NCBI GenBank assembly: GCA_947630585.1
Contig: CANRIE010000002.1
Coordinates: forward strand, 1 to 39,248
DNA from: an uncultured Bacilli bacterium
GTDB taxonomy: Bacteria; Bacillota_I; Bacilli_A; RF39; UBA660
Length of the DNA: 39,248 nt
Reading direction: 5' to 3'
Of this stretch, positions 17,505-24,840 are shown piece after piece; position 1 is the first letter of the stretch, and the number at the start of each line of letters is the position of its first letter. The notes under the pieces are model-generated. The model ran no database searches, had not been told where the DNA came from, and saw nothing but the letters and a program-made list of their open reading frames with translations. A program made the position numbers and the translations under genes.

Positions 17505-18023
17505 TTAGATAATTTCTTTTTTAATCTTATATTTCTTTTTTAATATTTCTCTAGTTCTTGCAAATATTTCATCTTTATATTCTTTATATTTATCTCCAAT
17601 TTCAAAAGCTGATTTAAATATATCATCAACTGATGTATTTGCATTTTCTAAAATATAATTTTGAAAACATTCAAATCCAAATATATTAGCAATTCCTTCA
17701 ATTATAGCATCTTTTTTATAATTTACATCACCTTGCATAGCCATATATATCTTTTTAACTTTAATATAATCAGCATCACTTAACAAAATATAATTTTTCT
17801 TATTAGGATCCAAATTAATATATTCTTCTAAATAATCATCTCCATCAGGAAAGCATTTAACTATTTTTTCAAACTTTCCATGTTTTAATGGAATAAATAA
17901 AAGTTCTACTCCCCAATATTCAAAGTTTAGTTTTGTTGCTAAACCTTGTAAAGTCTCATTTCTTTTCCAAAGTTTATTTTTTGGAATTTCAAAAAGCTCA
18001 TTGCCATTTGTAACTACTATCAT
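17505..18023 (-). CDS. Hypothetical protein
   Basis: 172 residues, soluble, charged, mixed alpha/beta at the start and helical toward the end (YKEYKDEIFARTREILKKKYKIKKEI). No recognisable motif, signal peptide or membrane segment. The start MIVVTNGNELFEIPKNKLW has only a weak AGG-type ribosome site (GGGAGG about nine bases upstream). It is divergent from the small HTH gene at 18183, with a short inverted repeat between, so the HTH protein may control it. Not recognised. Confidence 0.65.
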   Translation of the reverse strand: MIVVTNGNELFEIPKNKLWKRNETLQGLATKLNFEYWGVELLFIPLKHGKFEKIVKCFPDGDDYLEEYINLDPNKKNYILLSDADYIKVKKIYMAMQGDVNYKKDAIIEGIANIFGFECFQNYILENANTSVDDIFKSAFEIGDKYKEYKDEIFARTREILKKKYKIKKEII

Positions 18024-18116
18024 AAAAACCTCCCAAAATAGTATATTAAATATACATTTTTAAATAAAATATCATAATAATTGAATTATAGCAAATGTCA
18101 AATTTAAAGTCAACCG

Positions 18117-18130
18117 ATATCCGTGGATAT
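18117..18130. promoter_or_regulatory. Short inverted repeat between divergent genes, possible operator
   Basis: ATATCC-GT-GGATAT, a 14-bp dyad in the intergenic space between the hypothetical gene (17505-18023) and the HTH gene (18183-18422). An operator role is inferred from position only. Confidence 0.35.
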
Positions 18131-18182
18131 TTTAGAAATTTTTTTGTTAAAATTTTTTTTAGATTATATAGGAGATGGAATT

Positions 18183-18422
18183 ATGCTGTATAAAGAAGCG
18201 GTTAGTAAAAGAATAATTGAGTTATGTACAATCTACGACTATACCCCAAATCGTCTAGCAGAATTATCTGCTGTTCCCCCATCAACCTTAAGAGCTTTAA
18301 TTATTTGTACCGTTGATAATCCAAGTTCTTATGTAATATTTAAAATCTGTAGGACTTTAAAAATTGAACAACAAGAATTTTTTAATTCAAGTTTATTTGA
18401 TGAAGATAATATTGATAATTAA
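18183..18422 (+). CDS. Small Cro/CI-type helix-turn-helix protein
   Basis: 79 residues from the ATG at 18183, preceded by AGGAGATGGAATT; the frame is open from 18123 but that part has no ribosome site. The sequence KRIIELCTIYDYTPNRLAELSAVPPSTLRALI fits the first four helices of an XRE/Cro helix-turn-helix, with SAVPPSTLRAL as the recognition helix region. There is no further domain. An intrinsic terminator follows at once. It is probably a local regulator; its divergent neighbour is the nearest candidate target. Confidence 0.75.
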   Translation: MLYKEAVSKRIIELCTIYDYTPNRLAELSAVPPSTLRALIICTVDNPSSYVIFKICRTLKIEQQEFFNSSLFDEDNIDN

Positions 18423-18457
18423 AAAGAGACTTAATTTTTGAAAAAATCTCTTTTTCT
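18421..18457 (+). terminator. Terminator of the small HTH gene
   Basis: AAAAAGAGA and TCTCTTTTT arms with a T-rich tail, beginning at the stop codon. Confidence 0.7.
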
Positions 18458-18495
18458 TATATCTTTAATTATAATAAATAGCACATAGAAAAATA

Positions 18496-18521
18496 AAAAT
18501 CCTTATAAAATAAGGATAATT
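18496..18521 (-). terminator. Terminator of tRNA-Ser
   Basis: Minus strand ATCCTTATTTTATAAGGAT, then TTTTATTTTT, starting 8 bp after the CCA end. Confidence 0.75.
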
Positions 18522-18528
18522 AACATTA

Positions 18529-18621
18529 TGGCGGAGCGGGAGGGATTTGAACCCTCGCACCAGTTTAACCCGATCTACTCCCTTAGCAGGGGAGCCTCTT
18601 CAGCCTCTTGAGTACCACTCC
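18529..18621 (-). tRNA. tRNA-Ser (anticodon GCU), CCA encoded
   Basis: 93-nt class II tRNA. Acceptor arms GGAGTGG and CCGCTCC pair over 7 bp, with G as discriminator and an encoded CCA. Anticodon stem CTCCC/GGGAG encloses the loop CTGCTAA, giving anticodon GCT for AGC/AGU serine codons. A long variable arm follows, as expected for serine, and the T arm contains GGTTCAAATCC. Confidence 0.95.
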
Positions 18622-18746
18622 AAATGAGAACATATTAATAATATCAAAAGTTCGGCTAATTGTCAATTTAATTTCAAAAATTTTTATCACTTTTTTTAGT
18701 TTACACTAAAAATTAAAAAATATGCATTAAGATTACTCCTAATGCA

Positions 18747-19091
18747 TTAATTTAAAACTTTTTGAATTTTTGAGATTGATTTAGGAATTGACCTAATAAT
18801 TTTTTTGTATAATTGAGGTTTATTTTTCAATTCTTTAAGTAATTCAAGGTCACTTTTATTAATTCGAAGATCTTTAACTTGCTCAGGATTATAAGGTTCA
18901 ATCCCAACAAGATAGTCAATACTTACTTTAAAATAAACTGACAATGAAATTAGCATTTCAACTGATGGTTGCCTCGTTCCACTTTCATAACATGATATAC
19001 ATGACTTAGTGACACCTAAAATATAACCTAAATCATCTTGAGTCAATCCTTTCTCAAATCTCAATAATTTCAATTTTTCGCCAAAGCGCAT
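18747..19091 (-). CDS. XRE-family transcriptional regulator
   Basis: 114 residues. Residues 1-63 are a textbook Cro/CI helix-turn-helix: KLKLLRFEKGLTQDDLGYILGVTKSCISCYESGTRQPSVEML, followed by LSVYFKVSIDYLVGIEPYN. The C-terminal 45 residues are helical and charged. The start has GGAGTGATGAT upstream. It is the second gene after ssb in the same direction (77-bp gap). A long inverted repeat (19103-19146) lies just before it and may be its own operator. It resembles repressors of small mobile elements, but no integrase or phage gene is nearby. Confidence 0.85.
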   Translation of the reverse strand: MRFGEKLKLLRFEKGLTQDDLGYILGVTKSCISCYESGTRQPSVEMLISLSVYFKVSIDYLVGIEPYNPEQVKDLRINKSDLELLKELKNKPQLYKKIIRSIPKSISKIQKVLN

Positions 19092-19102
19092 ATCATCACT
19101 CC

Positions 19103-19146
19103 AAATAGTATTTTAACTTATATTTCTAAATTAGTAAATACTATTT
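19103..19146. promoter_or_regulatory. Inverted repeat upstream of the XRE gene, candidate operator
   Basis: AAATAGTATTT (19103-19113) and AAATACTATTT (19136-19146), perfect 11-bp arms with a 22-bp gap, immediately upstream of the XRE start. Autoregulation is inferred. Confidence 0.5.
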
Positions 19147-19168
19147 TGCCCCTCTTTATAAGTTTTTT

Positions 19169-19528
19169 TTAACATCCAGCTTCTAATTCTATTAATTGTT
19201 CTTTATTTTTAGCTGTTGTTAAAAAAGTAAGACTTTCAACAACTACATCAATAGCTTTACGTTTGGTTCCATCATCTTTTTCAAAAGATTCAATTTGAAT
19301 TCTTCCTCGAACACCAATTAAATCGCCTTTTTTGCAATATTCATTGACATTAACGGCAAAGTTATTCCATAAAACGCAATCTATAAAGTCCGTATGATAA
19401 ATTCCATCACTGCTTTTAAATTTCCTATTAACAGCTAAAGTTATTCGGGAAATTTTTTTACCATTTTCACATTCAACAATCTCAGGATCGCGAACTAATC
19501 TCCCGATTAACATTACAACATTAACCAT
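19169..19528 (-). CDS. ssb: Single-stranded DNA-binding protein, short form without acidic tail
   Basis: 119 residues with the OB-fold pattern of bacterial SSB: MLIGRLVRDPEI at the start, LAVNRKF, DFIDCVLWNNFA, and KKGDLIGVRGRIQIESFE followed by DVVVESLTFL. It ends ELIELEAGC, without the flexible linker and the acidic DDDIPF-type tip that recruits replication and repair partners in usual SSBs. It could be a paralogue (competence or element-linked) rather than the main SSB. Strong AAAGGAGG ribosome site. Its own promoter is at 19550-19579, and the XRE gene follows in the same direction. Confidence 0.92.
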   Translation of the reverse strand: MVNVVMLIGRLVRDPEIVECENGKKISRITLAVNRKFKSSDGIYHTDFIDCVLWNNFAVNVNEYCKKGDLIGVRGRIQIESFEKDDGTKRKAIDVVVESLTFLTTAKNKEQLIELEAGC

Positions 19529-19549
19529 ACAAAACCTCCTTTCGCGTTA

Positions 19550-19579
19550 ACTATACTAAAGTTTTTTTGTAATCGTCAA
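19550..19579 (-). promoter_or_regulatory. Promoter of ssb
   Basis: Minus-strand TTGACG (19574-19579), 18-bp spacer, TATAGT (19550-19555), followed by AAAGGAGG and the ssb start. Confidence 0.65.
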
Positions 19580-19668
19580 AGTCCGGGTTTTCGAGAGAAT
19601 TTTAAGTTTTCAAAATATTTTAGGCTAAAATTTAAAATTTGCTCTTAGGGAAAAATGTGAATTTAAAC

Positions 19669-19703
19669 AAAAAAAATTCTTAAATTATTATTTTTTAAGA
19701 ATT
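19669..19703 (-). terminator. Terminator after sufB
   Basis: Minus strand AAATTCTTAAA and TTTAAGAATTT arms followed by eight T. The same dyad can act on the plus strand. The rest of the 206-bp gap to ssb holds the ssb promoter. Confidence 0.75.
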
Positions 19704-19734
19704 TCTAATTGACTAAATTTGACAGATATTTTTT

Positions 19735-21051
19735 TTATAAGACTTGTTTTATTAACCGATTTAACTCAACAGCATATTCAACTGGTAGTTCTTCTTTAAA
19801 TTTATCAATGAAACCTAAGATAATTAACTCCATGGCTTTTTCGTATGGTATTCCTCTACTCATCAAATAAAACAAAGTTTCTTCATTTACTTTTGAGGTT
19901 GTTGCTTCATGATATAAATTACTACTAGAATTACGATTAATATTAACAGGATAAGTATCACTTTTACTTTTACTATCAAGAATTAAAGTATCACATTTTA
20001 AACTTGCTTCACTGTTTAATGCCGATTCTTTTATATCGATTTTTCCTCGATAAGTTGCATTTCCTCCATTTGTTGCTATACTTTTAGAAATAATTTTACT
20101 TTTCGTGTTTTTTCCTATATGAATCATTCTGCTTCCTGTATCTTGAAATTGACCGTTTCCTGCCATACTAACAGTTATACAAGTACCACTTGCATTATCA
20201 CCTTTTAATATACAAGCCGGATATTTCATAGTATTTAAACTGCCAACATTCCCATCAATCCATTCCATAATGCCATTTTCTAAAACTAATGCTCTTTTCG
20301 TTACTAAATTATTAACGTTAACTGCCCAATTCTGAATTGTTGAATAACGACATTTACTATTTTTACCAACAAATATTTCAACTACGGCTGCATGTAAACT
20401 AGAATCACTATAACTTGGAGCCGTACATCCTTCAATATAATGAAGACTACTATTATCAGAAACAATAATTAAAGTTCTTTCAAATTGCCCCATATCTTTA
20501 CTATTAATTCGGAAATAACTTTGTAAAGGTCGCTCTAAAGTAGTATTCTCAGGAACATAAATAAAGCTTCCTCCCGAAAAAACAGAAGAATTAAGTGCAG
20601 CAAACTTATTATCATTACTTGGTACTAATTTACCAAAATATTTCTTAACTAACTCTGGATACTTCTTTATTGCTTCATCAATAGATGTAAAGATAACATT
20701 CTTACTTTCAAGTTCTTTTAACATATTATGATAAATTACTTCACTTTCATATTGAATTCCCATTCCATCTAAATTAGCTTCACTCTCAATTACTCCCAGT
20801 GGTTTAAATTCATCTTGAATTTTCTTGTTAACCATTTTCCAATCATTCTTAATACTATCTTGAACACTCTTAAAATAAATTATCTTATCATAATCTATTT
20901 TATATTTAGGTCCAAAATCTGGATCTTTTAACTTTAAGAACTCTTGATAAGCCTTAACTCTATAATTTAAAAAATATTCATCCTCATTCTTATACTTAGA
21001 TATTTTTTTAATATTATCTAAGTTTAATCCCCTAACTTCTATTTTAATCAC
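19735..21051 (-). CDS. sufB: SufB-like scaffold of iron-sulfur cluster assembly
   Basis: 438 residues from the GTG at 21051, two bases after the stop of the upstream gene; an earlier TTG at 21099 would overlap that gene and has no ribosome site. Family marks: SGGSFIYVPENTTLERPLQSYFRI, YIEGCTAPSYS, VEIFVGKNSKCRYSTIQNW and LYHEATTSKVNEETLFYLMSRG. The beta-helix core carries the conserved Cys and the HEATTSK motif near the C-terminus. SufB works with SufC and SufD to build clusters and hand them over. No sufC, sufD, sufS or sufU gene lies in this window, since the upstream neighbour is a Lys-rich membrane protein, so this copy is separated from the usual operon on this side. Confidence 0.93.
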   Translation of the reverse strand: MIKIEVRGLNLDNIKKISKYKNEDEYFLNYRVKAYQEFLKLKDPDFGPKYKIDYDKIIYFKSVQDSIKNDWKMVNKKIQDEFKPLGVIESEANLDGMGIQYESEVIYHNMLKELESKNVIFTSIDEAIKKYPELVKKYFGKLVPSNDNKFAALNSSVFSGGSFIYVPENTTLERPLQSYFRINSKDMGQFERTLIIVSDNSSLHYIEGCTAPSYSDSSLHAAVVEIFVGKNSKCRYSTIQNWAVNVNNLVTKRALVLENGIMEWIDGNVGSLNTMKYPACILKGDNASGTCITVSMAGNGQFQDTGSRMIHIGKNTKSKIISKSIATNGGNATYRGKIDIKESALNSEASLKCDTLILDSKSKSDTYPVNINRNSSSNLYHEATTSKVNEETLFYLMSRGIPYEKAMELIILGFIDKFKEELPVEYAVELNRLIKQVL

Positions 21052-21052
21052 C

Positions 21053-22153
21053 TTATTTCTTACTATTTTTCTTTTTAATAGTTTCAATCTTGTTATCAAT
21101 CGTTTTATTTTTATTTACATTATCTTTTTTGTTTACATCTTTTTTAACCTTAGCAACTTCTTTCTTTAAACTTTCTTTTTCTTTTTCAAGACTACTATTA
21201 CTTTTCTTTTTAACTTCATTTTTTTCTTTATTAGTTTCTTTTTTTATTTTTTTCTTAGGTATATATTCTTCTTCTTTCCTTACTTTCTCTTTTTCTTTCT
21301 CTTTAATTTCCTTAATCTTACCTTTAACCATTGCTTCACTTATTATTAAATCAAATATAAATGTTACTATTAATAATATTATAAAAGTTAAAATAATTGT
21401 TAATATTAAATTCCATAAATTATTATCAAATATAACTAACATATCTAAAGTCTTAGTTTCATAAAAAGATATAAAATCTAAAATTGTAAATATTATTGTA
21501 AATAACAAAGCTTCTTTTAAATATATAAACTTTCTTTTTCTTTTACCATTTTTAATATCAGAAATTGGTAATATTTTCCCAGTTAAGCTTTTTAAAATAA
21601 CTTCTTCTTTTTTATTTTTATCTTTCTTATTATCTTTTTCTACTTTAACTTTATCATTTTTCTTTTTTAAAGATACTTTTTTCCTATTCTTAAACTTATT
21701 TTTAATTTTAATTATAAATAATTTAATATTACCAAATATTTTTTTAATACCTAACCCAAACTTAATTCCTAAATTTTTAATTATTGACCCTAACTTTAAA
21801 AAGAATTTCTTTATTTTAACTAAAAGACTATGTAAGAATACTTTTATTTTATTAGAAATTTTTTTATTTTCAATTTCTATTTCTTTTTTTTGAATTTTAA
21901 TTTCTTGTTTTTTCTTTTTATTTTCTTGTTTTTTTATTTCTTGTTCTTCTTTTTTCTTAGTATCCTGATTTATTTTCTTTTGAACTTTTTGATAATTGCT
22001 TTTTTTAACAGGAGTATTACTTTGATTTTTAGTAGTTTTTTTATTCTTACTATTATTAGTCTTTTTAGGAGTATTTTTAGAATTTGTTTTCTTTTTAGGA
22101 TTATTATTAGTCTTTTTTGGATTTTTATTAACCTCTTTTAAAGCATTTGCCAT
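21053..22153 (-). CDS. Lysine-rich protein with two membrane segments, unknown function
   Basis: About 366 residues from the ATG at 22153, which has GGGAGTGATAAT upstream. The first 200 residues are extremely Lys/Asn-rich low-complexity sequence. Two membrane segments lie at about 210-275 (ALLFTIIFTILDFISFY and LWNLILTIILTFIILLIVTFIF) with a short outer loop. The C-terminal about 100 residues are again Lys/Glu-rich. Both charged ends should face the cytoplasm. It might bind nucleic acid or ribosomes at the membrane, but nothing in the sequence proves that. It is two bases before sufB, so the two are cotranscribed. Confidence 0.75.
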   Translation of the reverse strand: MANALKEVNKNPKKTNNNPKKKTNSKNTPKKTNNSKNKKTTKNQSNTPVKKSNYQKVQKKINQDTKKKEEQEIKKQENKKKKQEIKIQKKEIEIENKKISNKIKVFLHSLLVKIKKFFLKLGSIIKNLGIKFGLGIKKIFGNIKLFIIKIKNKFKNRKKVSLKKKNDKVKVEKDNKKDKNKKEEVILKSLTGKILPISDIKNGKRKRKFIYLKEALLFTIIFTILDFISFYETKTLDMLVIFDNNLWNLILTIILTFIILLIVTFIFDLIISEAMVKGKIKEIKEKEKEKVRKEEEYIPKKKIKKETNKEKNEVKKKSNSSLEKEKESLKKEVAKVKKDVNKKDNVNKNKTIDNKIETIKKKNSKK

Positions 22154-22238
22154 ATTATCACTCCCAACACGTAATATTATATAAAAAAAAATAATAATTG
22201 ACAAGTGAAAAAAATAATGTTAAACTAATTATTGTGTT

Positions 22239-22312
22239 AGGGGATTAGTTTAATGGTAAAATAGGGGTCTCCAAAACCTTAGATGGGAGTTCGATTCTCT
22301 CATCCCCTGCCA
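22239..22312 (+). tRNA. tRNA-Trp (anticodon CCA), CCA encoded
   Basis: 74 nt. Acceptor arms AGGGGAT and ATCCCCT, anticodon loop CTCCAAA giving CCA, T arm with GGGAGTTCGATTCTCTC, discriminator G and encoded CCA. It reads only UGG, agreeing with the use of TGA as a stop in this window. Confidence 0.95.
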
Positions 22313-22344
22313 ATAAGTGTTTAATCCATATATTAATCTATCAG

Positions 22345-22372
22345 AAAAAAATTGATTAATTTCAATTTTTTT
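22345..22372 (+). terminator. Terminator of tRNA-Trp, possibly bidirectional
   Basis: AAATTGA and TCAATTT arms followed by nine T on the plus strand; it also lies between the tRNA and the convergent collagen-like genes. Confidence 0.65.
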
Positions 22373-22413
22373 TTATTATTAATTTTTCACTACTAATATA
22401 TGAATAGTTTTAA

Positions 22414-22908
22414 TTAATTATTATTTATTTTTTTAACAGTTAAGGTTGCATTAACTCCACTACTTAGATTTACTCCTAATGAGACTAGTGCCGAAAGTGC
22501 CATATCAATTACATTGCCACTACTTAAATTAACAATTGTACTACCACTATAAACGGAACTGGTTCCAACTGATAAGACTCTGGAAATGACAGTTGAGGGG
22601 ATATTCGTTCCGTTATTTCTAACTGCAAGAGTTAACGTAGTTCCAACTGATGCTGAGACATTTAAAAAGTAATTTATTTCATAAACACCTGTTTGGTTTA
22701 TCGTGATACTATTGTTAGTTGTATAGCTAGTGTTCGAGCCTGGCATCGTTGTTGGAAGAGGGATTTGACTTTGGGTTAGTATTCCTAGGTTAAGAGTACT
22801 AGCTGTATTGTTGAAACGTCCTCCATAGGCTTGAAGTCCCCCAGCGGGGCCCGCAGGGCCAGTTGGCCCTTGGGGAATAACAAAATTTAGAGTATACCCT
22901 GAATTCAT
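22414..22908 (-). CDS. Collagen-like protein with BclA/TNF-type C-terminal domain
   Basis: 164 residues. After MNSGYTLNFVIPQ come a few Gly-X-Y triplets (GPTGPAGPAG), then a beta-rich domain (TGVYEINYFLNVSASVG, LTLAVRNNGTNIPST, VNLSSGNVIDMALSAL) like the C-terminal trimerising domain of exosporium protein BclA. No signal peptide. AGGAG lies five bases before the ATG. It is the third of three tandem small genes (stop-to-start gap of 8 bp). Its first residues look like the second half of a repeat unit whose first half ends the preceding gene. Its third-position G/C content is above that of the neighbours. Confidence 0.85.
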   Translation of the reverse strand: MNSGYTLNFVIPQGPTGPAGPAGGLQAYGGRFNNTASTLNLGILTQSQIPLPTTMPGSNTSYTTNNSITINQTGVYEINYFLNVSASVGTTLTLAVRNNGTNIPSTVISRVLSVGTSSVYSGSTIVNLSSGNVIDMALSALVSLGVNLSSGVNATLTVKKINNN

Positions 22909-22916
22909 AGAAACTC

Positions 22917-23162
22917 CTAGTTAGTAGTTGGAGTTATTGTAACACTTGCGTTAGTTCCGGGAGCACCGGTTGTAACTGTTCCAATTGTAAGAGTTGGAGC
23001 TGGTCCGGTTGCACCCGTTGCCCCAGTTGCTCCTGTTGCGCCTGTTGCGCCTGTAGCACCTGCTGGTCCTTGAATTCCTTGGGCACCACTAGCGCCAGCT
23101 GGCCCGGTTGGGCCTTGAGGTATAACAAAATCAATAACATAGCTTTTCGCATTTTCATTCAT
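22917..23162 (-). CDS. Small collagen-like protein
   Basis: 81 residues: NAKSYVIDFVIPQ, then about 13 Gly-X-Y triplets (GPTGPAGASGAQGIQGPAG and tandem GAT units), then LTIGTVTTGAPGTNASVTI. AAGGAG nine to ten bases upstream of the ATG shows it is a real start. The C-terminal half-unit is continued in sense by the N-terminus of the next gene (SGYTLNFVIPQGPTGP). The tandem GAT triplets are repetitive DNA and could vary in number. An alternative-frame reading gives Gln/Leu-rich protein and is not credible. Confidence 0.75.
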   Translation of the reverse strand: MNENAKSYVIDFVIPQGPTGPAGASGAQGIQGPAGATGATGATGATGATGATGPAPTLTIGTVTTGAPGTNASVTITPTTN

Positions 23163-23176
23163 AATTAATCATCTCC

Positions 23177-23386
23177 TTAAATAGATTTAGTAGTTATTTC
23201 ATTTCTACTATTAACTTGGCGGATAAAAACCATGGCTTGGCTTCCGGGAACACCCGTTACAACTTCACCAATTGCTAAGCTAGGCGTATCTCCTTCATCC
23301 CCTTTAGGTCCCGTTGGCCCCGTGGGTCCTGCAAAACTACTGCCAATAATATAATAACTATTTGGACATGGGCATTTATTGTTCAT
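23177..23386 (-). CDS. Small collagen-like protein, first of three
   Basis: About 69 residues from MNNKCPCPNSYYI, with AGGAAGGAA upstream; an ATG three codons earlier is too close to that site. Two Cys near the start could crosslink. A short Gly-X-Y stretch (GPTGPTGPKGDEGD) is followed by LAIGEVVTGVPGSQAMVFI, the same half-unit that ends the next gene. Probably a surface or spore-coat-type structural protein made with the two genes downstream. Confidence 0.7.
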   Translation of the reverse strand: MNNKCPCPNSYYIIGSSFAGPTGPTGPKGDEGDTPSLAIGEVVTGVPGSQAMVFIRQVNSRNEITTKSI

Positions 23387-23540
23387 ATTCACCATTTCCT
23401 TCCTATACTTTAAAATCTATTTCATTATAATATATGTCATTTTATTTATAATGTCCAATATTCCTATTACCATATTTTGGAAATTTGTTCATATATTGCT
23501 TCAATTAATCGTATTACGGGGGCAAAAAGTGCAAATATAT

Positions 23541-23564
23541 CAATATAATGAGACAATTATATTG
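23541..23564. promoter_or_regulatory. Inverted repeat before the double-HTH gene, candidate operator
   Basis: CAATATAAT (23541-23549) and ATTATATTG (23556-23564), perfect 9-bp arms with a 6-bp gap, 14 bp upstream of the start codon. It could be the binding site of the two-headed regulator or a leader hairpin. Confidence 0.45.
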
Positions 23565-23578
23565 GTGGTGAAATTATA

Positions 23579-24040
23579 ATGAATTTTTCAAAATTATCGT
23601 TATTAAGAATAAAAAAAGGATTGAGTCAAAGAGAACTAGCTAAAATTATTGGCGTTGCTAAATCTACTTATGCTCGTTGGGAAACCCAAGAAGATATAAT
23701 TCCTCTTTGGCATATAGTTAAATATTGTAATTATTTTAAAGTTTCAATTGACTATCTTTTAGGTGTCAGTGATTATAATACTTATAGTAATTATGATTAT
23801 ACAAGAACAATTGATAAAAAAATAATTGGAAATAATATAAAGTATTTAAGAAAGCAACATAATTTAACGCAAAGAGATTTGGCTTTATTGTTAAATACCT
23901 CTCAATCAACAATATGTGCTTATGAAAGTGGGAAAACCCTAATTCTAACTGCTTTTGCTTATGCCCTTTCTAAAACTTTCAATGAATCAATTGATGATAT
24001 ATGTGGTCTTAATAAGAAAGGTGTTAATATTCAAAGTTAA
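23579..24040 (+). CDS. Regulator with two XRE-type helix-turn-helix domains
   Basis: 153 residues holding two complete Cro/CI domains: KLSLLRIKKGLSQRELAKII with KSTYARWET at 5-65, ending SIDYLLGVSDYN, and NIKYLRKQHNLTQRDLALLL with QSTICAYESGK at 88-145. The ribosome site is GGTGG about ten bases upstream. A protein with two DNA-binding heads and no sensor domain may bind a dyad or two spaced sites; a 9-bp inverted repeat lies directly before the gene. It diverges from the collagen-like genes, which are candidate targets. Confidence 0.8.
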   Translation: MNFSKLSLLRIKKGLSQRELAKIIGVAKSTYARWETQEDIIPLWHIVKYCNYFKVSIDYLLGVSDYNTYSNYDYTRTIDKKIIGNNIKYLRKQHNLTQRDLALLLNTSQSTICAYESGKTLILTAFAYALSKTFNESIDDICGLNKKGVNIQS

Positions 24041-24103
24041 TAAAAAATAGACTTTATCTTTAATAATTGTTATAATAATTTTATATTATTAAATGGAGGC
24101 AAT

Positions 24104-24817
24104 ATGAAATTATTAGTAAGTGACTTTGATGGTACCTATTATTTAAATGATTTAGATATTTTAAATAATAATAATTTAATAAAAGAATTTCAAGCTAATG
24201 GCAATTTATTCATGTTATCGTCAGGAAGAAGTTTTAAGTCTTTAAAAGATATGACTAAAAAGTATAATATTCCTTATGATTATTTATCTTGTTCAGATGG
24301 ATCTATTCTTTATGATAAATTTGATAATATTATTATTAAATTTGATTTAGAGCCAAGTATTAAAGACGAATTTTTATCTTTATCTAAATATGCTAATGTT
24401 AGAAAAATCCAACACTCATATCCTTATGATTATTCAGATACTACTTTAAATGATACTTTATTAGGTTTAAATATTGTAATTGATAATCAAAATATAACTG
24501 ATTTATTTTTAGATAAGTATAATGAAATGAAAAATAATTATCCAAATTATGATTTTTTAGTTTATTCTTATAATGACATAACTTATTTTTGTTTAAAGAA
24601 TAAAGGTATTAATAAATCATCAACTATTTTTTCTTTAAAAGATAAACTTGGTTTAATAAATAATAATATTTATACAGTTGGTGATAATGAAAATGATTAT
24701 TATATGTTAAAGTTATTTAATGGTTATTATATTGGTAATCCTAATGATAGAATTAAAAAGATATGTATTTCTGGATATAATAATGTTTCTGAACTTATTC
24801 TCAATATAAAAAATTAG
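24104..24817 (+). CDS. HAD-superfamily (Cof-type) phosphatase
   Basis: 237 residues. Motif I is DFDGTYY (nucleophile Asp7, acid/base Asp9), motif II LSSGRSFKSL, and motif IV VGDNENDYYMLKLF. A cap domain lies between, as in Cof/YidA-type phosphatases of sugar phosphates or flavin precursors. The substrate cannot be told. AAATGGAGGCAATATG gives a strong start. A terminator shared with the convergent gene B follows. Confidence 0.9.
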   Translation: MKLLVSDFDGTYYLNDLDILNNNNLIKEFQANGNLFMLSSGRSFKSLKDMTKKYNIPYDYLSCSDGSILYDKFDNIIIKFDLEPSIKDEFLSLSKYANVRKIQHSYPYDYSDTTLNDTLLGLNIVIDNQNITDLFLDKYNEMKNNYPNYDFLVYSYNDITYFCLKNKGINKSSTIFSLKDKLGLINNNIYTVGDNENDYYMLKLFNGYYIGNPNDRIKKICISGYNNVSELILNIKN

Positions 24818-24840
24818 AACCTGAATTCTAATTTTTTTTA
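24818..24840. terminator. Convergent terminator between the HAD gene and surface gene B
   Basis: ATTAGAA and TTCTAAT arms around CCTGAA, A run before and eight T after, usable by both strands. Confidence 0.75.

Noticed and set aside
21090..22141. Plus-strand Phe/Leu-rich open frames opposite the Lys-rich protein gene
   Set aside because: Antisense of AAA/AAG-rich codons gives TTT/CTT runs; no start signals.
22934..23158. Second frame through the collagen-like gene, Gln/Leu-rich product
   Set aside because: Shadow of the GAT-triplet repeats; the Gly-X-Y frame has the ribosome site and family match.
23379..23579. Plus-strand open frame of 66 codons between the collagen-like genes and the double-HTH gene
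   Set aside because: No ribosome site, hydrophobic low-complexity product, overlaps the first collagen-like gene start and the regulatory region.
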